NCBI GenBank assembly: GCA_947500845.1
Contig: CANMTP010000007.1
Coordinates: 124,001 to 188,000, forward strand
DNA: 64,000 nucleotides
Direction: 5' to 3'
Origin: an uncultured Aquimarina sp.
Lineage (GTDB): Bacteria; Bacteroidota; Bacteroidia; Flavobacteriales; Flavobacteriaceae
Of the stretch, positions 1 through 8,363 are shown one piece after another. The position numbers and the translations under genes were made by a program. The notes below the pieces were generated by a model. That model was not told the origin of the DNA. It saw only the letters and a list, made by a program, of their open reading frames with translations, and ran no database searches. The stretch's first letter is position 1. Each line of letters starts with the position of its first letter.

Positions 1-1115
1 TGAATTAATAATATATAATCTGGAAGATTTGCATTAGATAAGACTGTAGAGTTATTAATAGGATACGACCTATTTGAATGAGTACATTCATTTCTGAAAT
101 CATAAATGACTGTGGCGAGCTTATTCAAATCATTCATAACCGAAGCATCCTTGATATGCTTCATTCGTATTAGTAAATCAAAAATATCTTTATTCACCAA
201 ATTATATGCTTCTTTTCTCAAATCTCCTTTGAAATATTTATCCAGGACAAGTCCGGTTTTACTTCTATCATTCTTATCTTGCTTATAGCGCTCTACGATT
301 TCTATTATACTGGTAATATCCTCATTACTTCTATTGGAAAAGTTACTTGATTTCAAGATACCTCTTACATCTTGTATAGTTTCTTCCCTGTATACTTCAT
401 CGAATATACATTCTAATACTTGAAAATAAGCAAGATATTTAAACTCACTATCTGTCATATCTGAAGCCCTGTTGTAATAGGATATTAAATCATTGTCATA
501 AATATTTAAAGTAACGGTAGTATCTTCAATTCTTTCTAATTGGGGTTCCTCATAAAAATCTATATCATGTTCTTCTGCATTACCGAAATCAACAATTTTC
601 AGTTTAAGATCATATTTGCGATGTATATCAAAGGTAATTGTATTTAAGGCGTTTTTATAGGCTTGTTTAATATCATCTTTATCTGTCAGCTCAAATACAG
701 ATTCTAAATGATGTATTTTTAAACTGTAATAGTATTCTGCTTCAAAATGATCATATCGTACAGTATTTTTTAGAAATTGTTCGAATAGTTGTGAAATCTC
801 TCCGATTTCATAAACACATTTATCCTCGATTTCTCCTACTAGAGGAATATCAATGTTTTCTTCTGGAAATAAGTTTTTGCCATAGGTTAGGTTTACTATT
901 ATTTCGAAATAGTCTTTATCCAGTAATGATTTTCCAAATTCATATTCACATTCTAAAGTTTCTTTTACAATTTTTAGTAGAGCTTGATTATCCCCATCTT
1001 CCAAGTCAAATTCAATATCAAACTTATATTTTGGATGTTCAACTAACAAGAATTCATCTTGTAGCTCCACTACAATACCTTTATGTAATTTTTTAACCTC
1101 CTGTACAATATCCAT
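1..1115 (-). CDS. HEPN-like protein, 3' part beyond window edge
   Basis: The reading frame is open from an ATG at 1115 to the left edge (371 codons), so the C-terminus is missing. The protein is acidic and soluble, begins MDIVQEVKKLHKG, and has no signal peptide or membrane segment. Near the visible end is RNECTH, an R-x4-H motif inside FRNECTHSNRS, which is the signature of HEPN domains (often metal-independent RNases, frequent in abortive-infection and toxin-antitoxin proteins such as ApeA). The N-terminal 250 residues I do not recognise. The gene lies downstream of a coiled-coil membrane protein and a DUF4145-like protein on the same strand. A role in defence is inference from the motif and neighbours; the motif could also be coincidental. 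Confidence 0.6.
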   Translation of the reverse strand, partial: MDIVQEVKKLHKGIVVELQDEFLLVEHPKYKFDIEFDLEDGDNQALLKIVKETLECEYEFGKSLLDKDYFEIIVNLTYGKNLFPEENIDIPLVGEIEDKCVYEIGEISQLFEQFLKNTVRYDHFEAEYYYSLKIHHLESVFELTDKDDIKQAYKNALNTITFDIHRKYDLKLKIVDFGNAEEHDIDFYEEPQLERIEDTTVTLNIYDNDLISYYNRASDMTDSEFKYLAYFQVLECIFDEVYREETIQDVRGILKSSNFSNRSNEDITSIIEIVERYKQDKNDRSKTGLVLDKYFKGDLRKEAYNLVNKDIFDLLIRMKHIKDASVMNDLNKLATVIYDFRNECTHSNRSYPINNSTVLSNANLPDYILLI

Positions 1116-1196
1116 ATCGTTATCCTAGCTTTGTTTTTTCAATAATATCTTTTAGTTTTTGTATTGATTATTTAATGGTTATAGAGTTTTGGATCC

Positions 1197-1688
1197 TTAT
1201 TTACTAATAAAATGCTTTACAATAATTCCAATTAAGAAACTTATAGCAGTAAAATACCATCTAAACCTAATATCCCAATTACCAAGTCTTAAATTATCTC
1301 TTGTTAAACTTCGAATCTGCTCTTCCTTGTTTCTAATTGTTTTTTGGTATTCTAAATTTTCATTTTGTAGTTCTAAATTTTGAATTTCTAGGGTCTCTTT
1401 TTCTTCAGTAATTTTGGACTGTTCTCTTAAATCAAACCTTATTTTTGCAAACCCTCCATTGGATAAAAACTCATCTATTAATCCGGTATATTGTACTGGC
1501 AAGAGTCCTGAAGTATATTCATTATACACTTTTATTAAATTGCTTTTATAATCTATAATTTGATATAATAGCTCCTTAACTTGATCCTCATTTAATTCGG
1601 GTAATACTTCTTTTTGTAGTTCTCTTTGTGTTGGAGTACTACCCTTATTTTTCATTAAGAAATTTAAAATTTTATCTTTGGCATTCAT
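1197..1688 (-). CDS. coiled-coil protein with C-terminal membrane anchor
   Basis: This 163-residue protein has an N-terminal alpha-helical part (about 1-60) resembling a small winged-helix or helical bundle (KILNFLMKNKGSTPTQRELQ). A heptad-rich coiled coil spans about 90-130, and a C-terminal transmembrane helix (YFTAISFLIGIIVKHFI) ends the chain. It is therefore probably a tail-anchored inner-membrane protein facing the cytoplasm. It lies 34 bp downstream of the DUF4145-like gene and 81 bp upstream of the HEPN-like gene, all leftward, so the three may be one operon. I do not recognise a family; no catalytic motif is visible. Confidence 0.65.
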   Translation of the reverse strand: MNAKDKILNFLMKNKGSTPTQRELQKEVLPELNEDQVKELLYQIIDYKSNLIKVYNEYTSGLLPVQYTGLIDEFLSNGGFAKIRFDLREQSKITEEKETLEIQNLELQNENLEYQKTIRNKEEQIRSLTRDNLRLGNWDIRFRWYFTAISFLIGIIVKHFISK

Positions 1689-1722
1689 TTTTAAATGAGT
1701 TATCGGTTTATTGAATTTTTGG

Positions 1723-2439
1723 TTATCTTTTATCCCTTAACTTTCTAGTCTTTTTTGGGACCTCATATATGCTTTCCAATATAATTTCAATTATTTCTAT
1801 AGCTATTCTTAAATCTTCTTTTAAGGGACTATGAAGTTCATGAACCGCTTTATTTCCTAAAAATTTGTGCTCATGCAAGGCGTCAGAATTATTTTTAGAC
1901 AAAATCCCTTTTTCATATAAACCATTAATTTTTCCTCCTAAAGATTTAGATACCTCATTTTTTATTATTCCATTCTCATCCCAATATACAGTTCCACTTT
2001 TAATGCCATTTGCTTTGCAAACACCTTCTACTAATGCTCTGGTTCCAGCGGAACAGAGTATTAATAAATCTGCATTAAAACATTCAATTGTTTCTCGATA
2101 AATTCTCCGTAAATTCCTAGGTGCACTATAAAAGTCTTTCATTTGCAGAGTGTCTTCATCACGCCTAGGATATAAACTTTCTCTCTTCATATACCCATCT
2201 TCATCGCGATCTTCAGAGTTAATTTCTTCCGATCTAAAAGATATGGTTTGACAACCTAAACATTTTATAATTTCAAAGTATGTACACCAATAGAAATCAT
2301 CTTGAGGATGATGAGTCATAGGCACGGAACCTTCTTCTTTTAAAGAGCGAAGAACTAGGTGTTGAGTTCCTATTTTACATGTCTGACAAATAACTTTTAA
2401 TTCTTTATCATTATTTTCATCGAATGTTACTTTTCTCAT
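1723..2439 (-). CDS. DUF4145-domain protein
   Basis: This 238-residue protein has an N-terminal zinc-ribbon-like region (CQTC near residue 19 and CLGC near residue 62) followed by the DUF4145 helical domain. That domain is marked by LRRIYRETIECFNADLLIL, then AGTRALVEGVCKANGIK, then KFLGNKAVHEL. DUF4145 is a HEPN-related fold often found next to restriction, abortive-infection and mobile genes; its biochemical role is not established. The gene sits between a serine recombinase and a coiled-coil membrane protein, with a HEPN-like gene two genes downstream. The family call is confident. A defence role is inference from context. Confidence 0.75.
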   Translation of the reverse strand: MRKVTFDENNDKELKVICQTCKIGTQHLVLRSLKEEGSVPMTHHPQDDFYWCTYFEIIKCLGCQTISFRSEEINSEDRDEDGYMKRESLYPRRDEDTLQMKDFYSAPRNLRRIYRETIECFNADLLILCSAGTRALVEGVCKANGIKSGTVYWDENGIIKNEVSKSLGGKINGLYEKGILSKNNSDALHEHKFLGNKAVHELHSPLKEDLRIAIEIIEIILESIYEVPKKTRKLRDKR

Positions 2440-2514
2440 TAATTCTTTTTTGAATTTTATTAATGTCTAATATCAATAAAATATGGAGAGCTTTATTACG
2501 GTTTTCCACAGGAA

Positions 2515-3177
2515 CTAGTTTTTTATATGTTTTTCACAATAAGCATCATCAATCATCTGATCTTTATCCCAAAACAGTTTTTTACACACTAGACAGTTTC
2601 TTCTTCCTTGATGAGCCAAATATTTATAAAGTGTTGGTTTAGATTTTATATCAACCAACTTCATAATATCAGTTATTGACAATTTGTTATCCCGATAATA
2701 CTTCTCTGCCAATATTGCTTTTTTCTTAGCTTCTTCATTTAATCCTCGCTTACGACCAAATTGTACTCCTCTTCGTCTGGCACTATCTAATCCGGCTCTG
2801 GTTCTTTCTATAATAATGTCTCTTTCCATTTGAGCGATGGCACTAAACAGCGTAAAAATAAATTTACCATGAGCAGAAGTAGTATCCATAAAAGACTCCT
2901 GGATACTCTTAAAAGCAACTCCCAATTCGTTAAATTGCTCCATCAACTTCAGCATATGAGAAACACTTCTGGCGATCCTATCCATCTTCCAAACAACAAC
3001 AATATCACCCTCCCGGAGTTTATCCAGCATTAAATCTAAATTCTTGCGATGTGCTTTTGCTCCAGAAGAAATATCTTTATAAATATTCTTTATATCTACT
3101 CCAGCTTTTAATAAAGCATCAACTTGTAAATCTAAATTTTGAGAACTTGTGCTTATTCTGGCATAACCGAATAACAT
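2515..3177 (-). CDS. serine recombinase (resolvase/invertase family)
   Basis: This 220-residue small serine recombinase has an N-terminal catalytic domain with YARIST (nucleophile Ser9), the conserved region KAHRKNLDLMLDKLREGDIVVVWKMDRIARS, and a long E-helix. A C-terminal HTH (about 140-185) recognises DNA. The domain order matches Tn3/Hin-type resolvases, which cut all four strands through a phosphoserine bond. Unusual is an extra tail holding CLVC and a later CEKH, a possible zinc knuckle beyond the usual length of about 185 residues. It probably acts in resolution or inversion for the mobile element around it. The start is the only ATG matching the family N-terminus. Confidence 0.92.
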   Translation of the reverse strand: MLFGYARISTSSQNLDLQVDALLKAGVDIKNIYKDISSGAKAHRKNLDLMLDKLREGDIVVVWKMDRIARSVSHMLKLMEQFNELGVAFKSIQESFMDTTSAHGKFIFTLFSAIAQMERDIIIERTRAGLDSARRRGVQFGRKRGLNEEAKKKAILAEKYYRDNKLSITDIMKLVDIKSKPTLYKYLAHQGRRNCLVCKKLFWDKDQMIDDAYCEKHIKN

Positions 3178-3319
3178 TGTGGGGTATAGTTAATCCCTTA
3201 AAGATAAACTTAAAAATTACACGAATTAAATATACCGTGTGGAATTATTTACTGAGTATTAATGAAGAAGTATAGAAAAACGGTCGTATTTCTATGCTTG
3301 TGTTTCAAAGGTTTGATTC

Positions 3320-3535
3320 TTAAACCATTTCTACAGCACCTATAATTTCCTTACTAAAAATATTATATCTAATCCCAGTTACCCCATACCGATTTTTTGT
3401 AGTAACCGCATAATTATTCTTAAACGAATCATCAACCTTGACTACTTCAATATTAATCCCGGCATCAAAAAGTGGAGCGGTACCACCACGAATAGTCTTT
3501 TGAGTAGTACGTTGGAAAATAACAATAGCGATAAA
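3320..3535 (-). pseudogene. truncated duplicate of the 3' end of the ATPase gene at 4791-6002
   Basis: Read on the minus strand, this stretch encodes about 70 residues nearly identical to the C-terminus of the P-loop ATPase: VIFQRTTQKTIRGGTAPLFD, then KNNYAVTTKNRYGV, then a diverged tail ending in GAVEMV and a stop at 3320-3322. Immediately upstream in the same frame are two consecutive TAA stops, and no start codon is available, so it is a relic. It is separated from the intact copy by the fic gene. The arrangement suggests that fic and its flanks entered at the 3' end of the ATPase gene, displacing the original end, or that a tandem duplication later decayed. Confidence 0.88.
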
Positions 3536-3594
3536 ATCTTATTATTCGTAAAACGGCCCAAATCTAATAGCACATGCATTGAAAAACCCTGGTT

Positions 3595-4701
3595 TTATTT
3601 TATCAGAGTATCTATTAATAGTGAATTGATATAATAATTACTTTTTCCAAGTTTGTGCTTATAGATAACTTCATCTGCAGCCAGTTTGTTTAAATAATTC
3701 GAAGCAGTCACACGACTTATACTCAGGTCTTCCATTAAAAATTCAATTTTAGTATATGGTAATTTAAAAAGATGGTTAAGTAGTTCTTGACTATAGAACT
3801 TATAATTATCTCTTAGAATATTTTTCATTTGCATCATTTTCCTTTTTATATCCTTAATGAGGTCAATAGTATATAATGATGTTTCCTCTACTGCTTTTAC
3901 CATAAATAAAATCCAAGGTTCCCAGTTATCAATATCTCTCACTTCCTGGAGTAAACGGTAATAGTCACTTTTGTGTTGTATAATATATCGACTGAGATAT
4001 AGTATTGGTATATCTAGCAATTTTTGTAATACTAAGTATAAAATATTGATAATTCTTCCTGTACGACCATTGCCATCATAAAAGGGATGAATACTCTCAA
4101 ATTGAAAATGTATAATTGCCATTTTCACAATAGGGTCATAGTCCGCCATCTCATCATCATTAATAAATTCAACCAGGTTTTGCATGAGTTTTTGTATATC
4201 ATCGGCGTTTTGTGGTGGTTCATATATAACCTCTCCAGTTTGTTGATTCTTGAGATTTGTTCCAGGTAGCTTTCTATATCCGGCATTGTTTTTTTCCAAA
4301 ACTTCCTGAATTTCAATAATACTATTACTGCTTAAAATCTTTTTTTGAGATACAATAGCAAACCCTCGTTTTAGAGCAATACTATAATTTTCGACTTCTT
4401 TTGTTGTCGGGGAGATAAACCCATCAAACCCTATAGAACTTTTATAAAGTTCATCATGAGTTGTGACAATATTTTCTATCTCAGAACTGTCTTTGGCTTC
4501 TTGAAAAGTTAATGTATTGATCAATATCTCTTGTCGGGGAATGGACTGTGCAACTCCCTTAAGTTCGGCTAAGGCACGATGAGCTGCAGAGAGGCTTTTA
4601 AGTACTTTTTTGGTCTCTGGGTCTCGTTTATATGGTAAACTTGATGGTTTCCAACTCATAACAACATTTTTGTTATTTTCTTTACACGTTATTGTTTTCA
4701 T
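3595..4701 (-). CDS. Fic-domain protein (probable AMPylator) with winged-helix tail
   Basis: This 368-residue protein carries the Fic core motif HPFYDGNGRTGR (H and D/N/G/R of HxFxDGNGRxxR all present), predicting transfer of AMP or a related nucleotide to a hydroxyl side chain. Upstream, SSEIEN fits the inhibitory-helix motif S/T-xxx-E-G/N, so the enzyme is probably autoinhibited without a separate antitoxin. The C-terminal 80 residues form a winged HTH (KIEFLMEDLSISRVTASNYL), as in the common Fic-HTH architecture. The ATG at 4701 lies inside a 41-bp tandem repeat, so start and promoter are duplicated upstream. Downstream is the relic of the ATPase gene. Confidence 0.9.
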   Translation of the reverse strand: MKTITCKENNKNVVMSWKPSSLPYKRDPETKKVLKSLSAAHRALAELKGVAQSIPRQEILINTLTFQEAKDSSEIENIVTTHDELYKSSIGFDGFISPTTKEVENYSIALKRGFAIVSQKKILSSNSIIEIQEVLEKNNAGYRKLPGTNLKNQQTGEVIYEPPQNADDIQKLMQNLVEFINDDEMADYDPIVKMAIIHFQFESIHPFYDGNGRTGRIINILYLVLQKLLDIPILYLSRYIIQHKSDYYRLLQEVRDIDNWEPWILFMVKAVEETSLYTIDLIKDIKRKMMQMKNILRDNYKFYSQELLNHLFKLPYTKIEFLMEDLSISRVTASNYLNKLAADEVIYKHKLGKSNYYINSLLIDTLIK

Positions 4702-4768
4702 GTAAAGATAATTGGATTTTCTTTATACGTTATCATTTTCATGTAAAGATTTTTTGATTTTCTTTACA
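4680..4768. repeat. 41-bp tandem repeat with inverted CTTTACA/TGTAAAG arms over the fic start
   Basis: CTTTACA or CTTTATA occurs at 4680, 4721 and 4762, and TGTAAAG at 4701 and 4742, all at an exact 41-bp period. Each full unit is thus a hairpin-capable palindrome of 7-bp arms. The first unit contains the fic ATG (4701). The second carries an equivalent ATG (4742) that opens a 14-codon frame starting MKMITYKEN, a near copy of the fic N-terminus MKTITCKEN, and then stops. The palindromes look like operator sites, possibly for autoregulation by the Fic C-terminal winged helix; that is inference. Confidence 0.85.
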
Positions 4769-4790
4769 TGTTATTTGACTATAAGAAGAG

Positions 4791-6002
4791 TTAGGCTTCT
4801 ACCATAGGGGTATTCTCCATTTCTTGATTGTACATATTATATCTAATCCCAGCAACCCCATATCTATTTTTTGTAGTCACCGCATAATTATTCTTAAATG
4901 AATCATCAACCTTGACTACTTCAATATTAATCCCGGCATCAAATAAGGGAGCCGTACCACCACGTATAGTCTTTTGAGTAGTGCGCTGAAAAATTACTAT
5001 GAAAATGGTCTCTGAATGTTCCTTTCTTAATCGGTCAAAATCCTGTGATGGTAATCCCGTTTTATTCCAACTATCAATAATGATCACATCAAAATCTTTG
5101 ACCGCATTAGAAATGGTATTGTATCCTCCCGGCAACTGGTCTGTAATAAAAATATGATCCTGATTCTTGGGTTGCAGATATTCCTCTTTCATACGCTTGA
5201 TCAAATCAGATCGACTGCCAATCTCCAGAGAAAAAATCGCAATACGATTGTTAATCTCTGCAAAGGCATCTGCCAACTGGTAGGTAAATCTGGTTTTACC
5301 TCCTCCCTGGTCTCCTTCAACGGTAATAGCTAATTCAAACTTCTCCAGGTCACCTAATAATTCTCCCAGAGCACCTTTAAGCCTAAAGGTGTTTTTATTG
5401 GTTAATTGAGTTTGGACATTGATAGGAGAAAATAGAGAAGGTGTGTGTTTTTGATCGATACTATTATCGTGTAATACATTTCCTAATACTGAACCGATTT
5501 CATCCCATTTCGAGGGGTTTTTAATGATTTTCCTTAGCTCTCTCAACCATTTTCTATTAATAATAATTTTGATTTCTCCTTTTAAAATAAGATCGTTATG
5601 CTGAGTGATCAGTTTATTCTGGATTTGCATCAAATGATCAGCTACAGGAGAGTCTTTATTAATTTCTTTTTTTGCGATTGCTTTTTGGAGATCAAAAATA
5701 TATTGTTTCAATTCCTCTCTAGATCTTATGGTTCTATGCATGCCCATGAATCGTTTTATGAAATCAAGCTCCATTAATGAAATACCATCTAAAGAGATTT
5801 CTGCCTTCTCTTTAGGTGCATGAGAATTTAATTTATCCAGATATATATCTATGGTTTCTTTTATAATAGGTTCACTATGATAAAAGCCTTGAGCCTCCAG
5901 AAGAAATTGATGACCTTCTTGTAAAATTTTAGGGAGTTGGGTAACGTTTATATGATTAATTTCTTGCTTGTAGTTCTCAAATGAAATGGCTTGTTTTTTC
6001 AT
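4791..6002 (-). CDS. RecA/DnaB-like P-loop ATPase of a mobile element
   Basis: This 403-residue protein has an alpha-helical N-terminal half without a recognised family and a C-terminal RecA-fold ATPase. Walker A is GDQGGGKT (about residue 230) and Walker B is DVIIIDSW (about residue 306). The C-terminus contains FQRTTQKTIRGGTAPLFDAG and a basic KNRYG segment. Similar single-domain RecA/DnaB-like ATPases occur in phages and integrative elements, where they support replication or packaging; which applies here cannot be decided. It follows the Dam methylase gene by 65 bp on the same strand. A diverged copy of its last 70 codons survives at 3320-3535. Confidence 0.75.
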   Translation of the reverse strand: MKKQAISFENYKQEINHINVTQLPKILQEGHQFLLEAQGFYHSEPIIKETIDIYLDKLNSHAPKEKAEISLDGISLMELDFIKRFMGMHRTIRSREELKQYIFDLQKAIAKKEINKDSPVADHLMQIQNKLITQHNDLILKGEIKIIINRKWLRELRKIIKNPSKWDEIGSVLGNVLHDNSIDQKHTPSLFSPINVQTQLTNKNTFRLKGALGELLGDLEKFELAITVEGDQGGGKTRFTYQLADAFAEINNRIAIFSLEIGSRSDLIKRMKEEYLQPKNQDHIFITDQLPGGYNTISNAVKDFDVIIIDSWNKTGLPSQDFDRLRKEHSETIFIVIFQRTTQKTIRGGTAPLFDAGINIEVVKVDDSFKNNYAVTTKNRYGVAGIRYNMYNQEMENTPMVEA

Positions 6003-6067
6003 AAAACAATACTACCAAGTGTTGCTATGTTACTTTCGGGATTGTTCCGTTTCGTTCTGGTTGGGTT

Positions 6068-6970
6068 CTAATTTTGTAAACGTAGTTTTAATGCTCTTGA
6101 TCTTAACATTATCCTTTTCATTTTAGGAACCCCAGACAAATTGGAATGCGCTTTTGTAATGTCATAGTTAGCTGTTAATACCTCTGTCTTTTTCTTATTC
6201 GTATGTTCGGTCACTGCGATTCTTTTTTCTAGAGATTGTTGAAACCACTTACCCGTCTTTGTATACGTATCCAGTATATTGGATGGGTAGCTGCTCAGTA
6301 AGAACTTGCCTTTGATTGATCTTAACAATTCTAATAAATCTATAAAATCCTTTTCTGAATATCCTTTGTAGTGCCCCATATCAGAATTAAAATACGGAGG
6401 GTCCACATAAAAGAAAGTGTCTTTGGTATCCCTGCTTTTAATCACTTTGAATGCTTCATTGCATTCTATGTCTACCAGATCTAACCTATCACATATCTCT
6501 TTGGTAAATGCCTGCTTCTTATTGAAGATTGTTTTGGAGACTCCGTTGGTTTTTCTCTCGTAGGCATAGCCACCAAATATTCTTGCCGAAAAACTCATGT
6601 TGGTCTGCACCCAAAATGCCCAGGCTCGCTTTACTTTATCCTTTTCCAGATCGTTTCTAAGTATTTCTGCCGCTTCACTATGTAACTTTCTGCTATGTGG
6701 TGTTGCTTGAATTAATTTATTGAGTTTGTTGAACTGTTGTTTACAAACTTGGTAAAAATTGACTACATCTCCGTTTAGGTCATTAATCACCTCTGCAGCA
6801 CTTGGTTCTTTTGCAAAAAAGATAGCCGCTCCACCTACAAAAGGTTCACAGTACAAATTATGTTCTGGGATTAAGGAAAGAATAAGTTTTGTCAATTTTT
6901 GTTTGCCTCCATAATAGGTGATTGGAGTTTTAGTTGTTTTTCCTAGGCCGTTTAGTGGGGAATCAATCAT
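6068..6970 (-). CDS. dam: DNA adenine methylase (Dam/D12 class)
   Basis: This 300-residue N6-adenine methyltransferase has TPITYYGGKQKL at the N-terminus (SAM-binding, equivalent to the family's KWAGGK motif), CEPFVGGAAIFF, NDLNGDVVNFY and the catalytic DPPYFNSD. The order of motifs is that of the D12 (Dam) class. No cognate restriction gene is adjacent, so it is probably an orphan phage-type or island-type methylase that protects or times element DNA; the recognition site cannot be read from the sequence. It is the first gene of a leftward set with the ATPase, and its ATG is at 6970. Confidence 0.93.
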   Translation of the reverse strand: MIDSPLNGLGKTTKTPITYYGGKQKLTKLILSLIPEHNLYCEPFVGGAAIFFAKEPSAAEVINDLNGDVVNFYQVCKQQFNKLNKLIQATPHSRKLHSEAAEILRNDLEKDKVKRAWAFWVQTNMSFSARIFGGYAYERKTNGVSKTIFNKKQAFTKEICDRLDLVDIECNEAFKVIKSRDTKDTFFYVDPPYFNSDMGHYKGYSEKDFIDLLELLRSIKGKFLLSSYPSNILDTYTKTGKWFQQSLEKRIAVTEHTNKKKTEVLTANYDITKAHSNLSGVPKMKRIMLRSRALKLRLQN

Positions 6971-7102
6971 AACTTTGTTTATGCAATGATATAAATGTAA
7001 AAAGTATTGATTTCGGGTTTGGTAGGTTTTGGGTCAGATATTCTTTAATTTTAACACCCTTGATATTAAATATGTTAACACTTCAACACAGTCATAAGTA
7101 TT

Positions 7103-8017
7103 ATGAAAAAACCAACTAAAAAACACAATCGAAAACAAATTTCAGCGTGGTCTGTCTCCAATCAATTGAACATTCTTAACCATAAACTTAAGAAAATAGG
7201 CCTTAGAGGAAAAATAGGGTTACTGATGGCTGTATTATCGATTTGTATTACGGTATATGTTAACTTTTTGGAGGAGTCTGTAAAGGAATTTTCGTATCAA
7301 ACATCAGCTAGTGAAATAAAAGCAGTTCTCACCAAATACCGAAAGGCTAAAGATTGGATCGCTCATGCAGCCACTCTTGAAAAAACAGACTCAAAATATT
7401 GCGTTACGGATTGGTACAATTTTAACAGTGCCCTCAGTGCCATAAAAACTAACCCAATGCTCCAATCTTCCAGAACAGCAGAATACTACCTAAAACAAAT
7501 AGATCCCTTGAGTCCTTATTTTTCGAAATGTATCAATGTTCTTCTGTCTAATTATGGCTTACTAAACAATGACGTTCTTTACAAAGAAAAGATGAACAGG
7601 TTGGTGGATTATTTGGAATCCATAGAATATAAAGAGCCTGAATTTTTTTTAGTGGAATTGAAATCCAAGGGTAGAAAAGCAAAAACTGATGATCTATTAG
7701 AAATTTACAGAGATATTAAAAGTACCTATCCAGAAGTCTTTAGTAATCCCGTAGGTTCGATTACATTGAACTTTCAAAAAACAGGAATTTCAAAAGAAAT
7801 TCCATTTGGCAAGATTACAAAGTTGTATGGTATATCATTTATGTATGCTTTTTTATTAAAAGATAGTAAGATGTCTGGTGAAATTAGAAGAGATCTCAAA
7901 ACAATGTTTCCTAATCCTGAACTATTTGAGACGGCAGAAACGGGAATGTTAGGTTTACATGTACAATTGTCTAATTCAGACAGATATAAATACAGATTTT
8001 TTATCAACACATTATAA
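7103..8017 (+). CDS. unrecognised membrane-anchored protein
   Basis: This 304-residue protein has a short basic cytoplasmic N-terminus (KKPTKKHNRKQ), one transmembrane helix at about 37-56 (GLLMAVLSICITVYVNFL) and a large extracytoplasmic or cytoplasmic helical domain of about 240 residues. No enzyme motif or family is recognised. It is the only long rightward gene between the leftward Dam gene and the leftward virion-like operon, and it is divergent from Dam across a 132-bp gap. The 347-bp gap after it holds inverted repeats and a terminator. Confidence 0.65.
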   Translation: MKKPTKKHNRKQISAWSVSNQLNILNHKLKKIGLRGKIGLLMAVLSICITVYVNFLEESVKEFSYQTSASEIKAVLTKYRKAKDWIAHAATLEKTDSKYCVTDWYNFNSALSAIKTNPMLQSSRTAEYYLKQIDPLSPYFSKCINVLLSNYGLLNNDVLYKEKMNRLVDYLESIEYKEPEFFLVELKSKGRKAKTDDLLEIYRDIKSTYPEVFSNPVGSITLNFQKTGISKEIPFGKITKLYGISFMYAFLLKDSKMSGEIRRDLKTMFPNPELFETAETGMLGLHVQLSNSDRYKYRFFINTL

Positions 8018-8111
8018 AATAAGAGAGTGAATTAGGACTCCTCTAACCGCTCAAACAAAAAGAACACTACTTCTTGTCTAGAAATCTAAGGAGCAATCCG
8101 TTATAAAATAC

Positions 8112-8161
8112 ATTCGATTTATGTATTTCATCGAATAAATACGTATTTTATCGTATTTATT
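8112..8161. repeat. nested AT-rich inverted repeats, possible origin, operator or recombination site
   Basis: Two overlapping perfect inverted repeats occupy 50 bp of a 347-bp gap without genes. ATTCGAT (8112-8118) pairs with ATCGAAT (8130-8136), and AATAAATACG (8134-8143) pairs with CGTATTTATT (8152-8161) across an 8-nt loop. No T-run follows, so a terminator is unlikely. Such nested palindromes suit an operator, a res/dif-type recombination site for the resolvase, or an origin of replication; none can be proven here. Confidence 0.55.
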
Positions 8162-8267
8162 GATTATTTTGCCAGTAAAAGCTTAGTAATTTTATGGTTT
8201 AACCGTACTTTTGAATTGTAACAAAACAGTAATATTAATTTTTAGGTTTAACACCCTGTCAAAATAA

Positions 8268-8290
8268 AATTACCCCGAAATTACCCCGAA
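8268..8290. repeat. overlapping direct repeat of AAATTACCCCGAA
   Basis: The 13-mer AAATTACCCCGAA occurs at 8268-8280 and again at 8278-8290, sharing three bases. It lies between the palindromes at 8112-8161 and the terminator at 8306-8332. Function is unknown; paired sites with a 10-bp period could bind a regulator on one face of the helix. Confidence 0.5.
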
Positions 8291-8305
8291 TTTAACCTAC
8301 AAAAT

Positions 8306-8332
8306 ACCTCTGCACCCCCAGAGGTTTTTTTT
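8306..8332 (+). terminator. rho-independent terminator
   Basis: The stem ACCTCTG/CAGAGGT encloses the loop CACCCC and is followed by a run of eight T on the plus strand. It lies 290 bp downstream of the gene ending at 8017 and just before the convergent leftward operon, so it probably isolates the two transcription units. Confidence 0.7.
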
Positions 8333-8363
8333 ATACCCATAGAAAAGGTGAATTATAAAATTT

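Noticed and set aside
3219..3240. Inverted ACACG/CGTGT upstream of the serine recombinase
   Set aside because: A 5-bp arm in AT-rich DNA is weak; no second copy or spacing supports an operator or res site.
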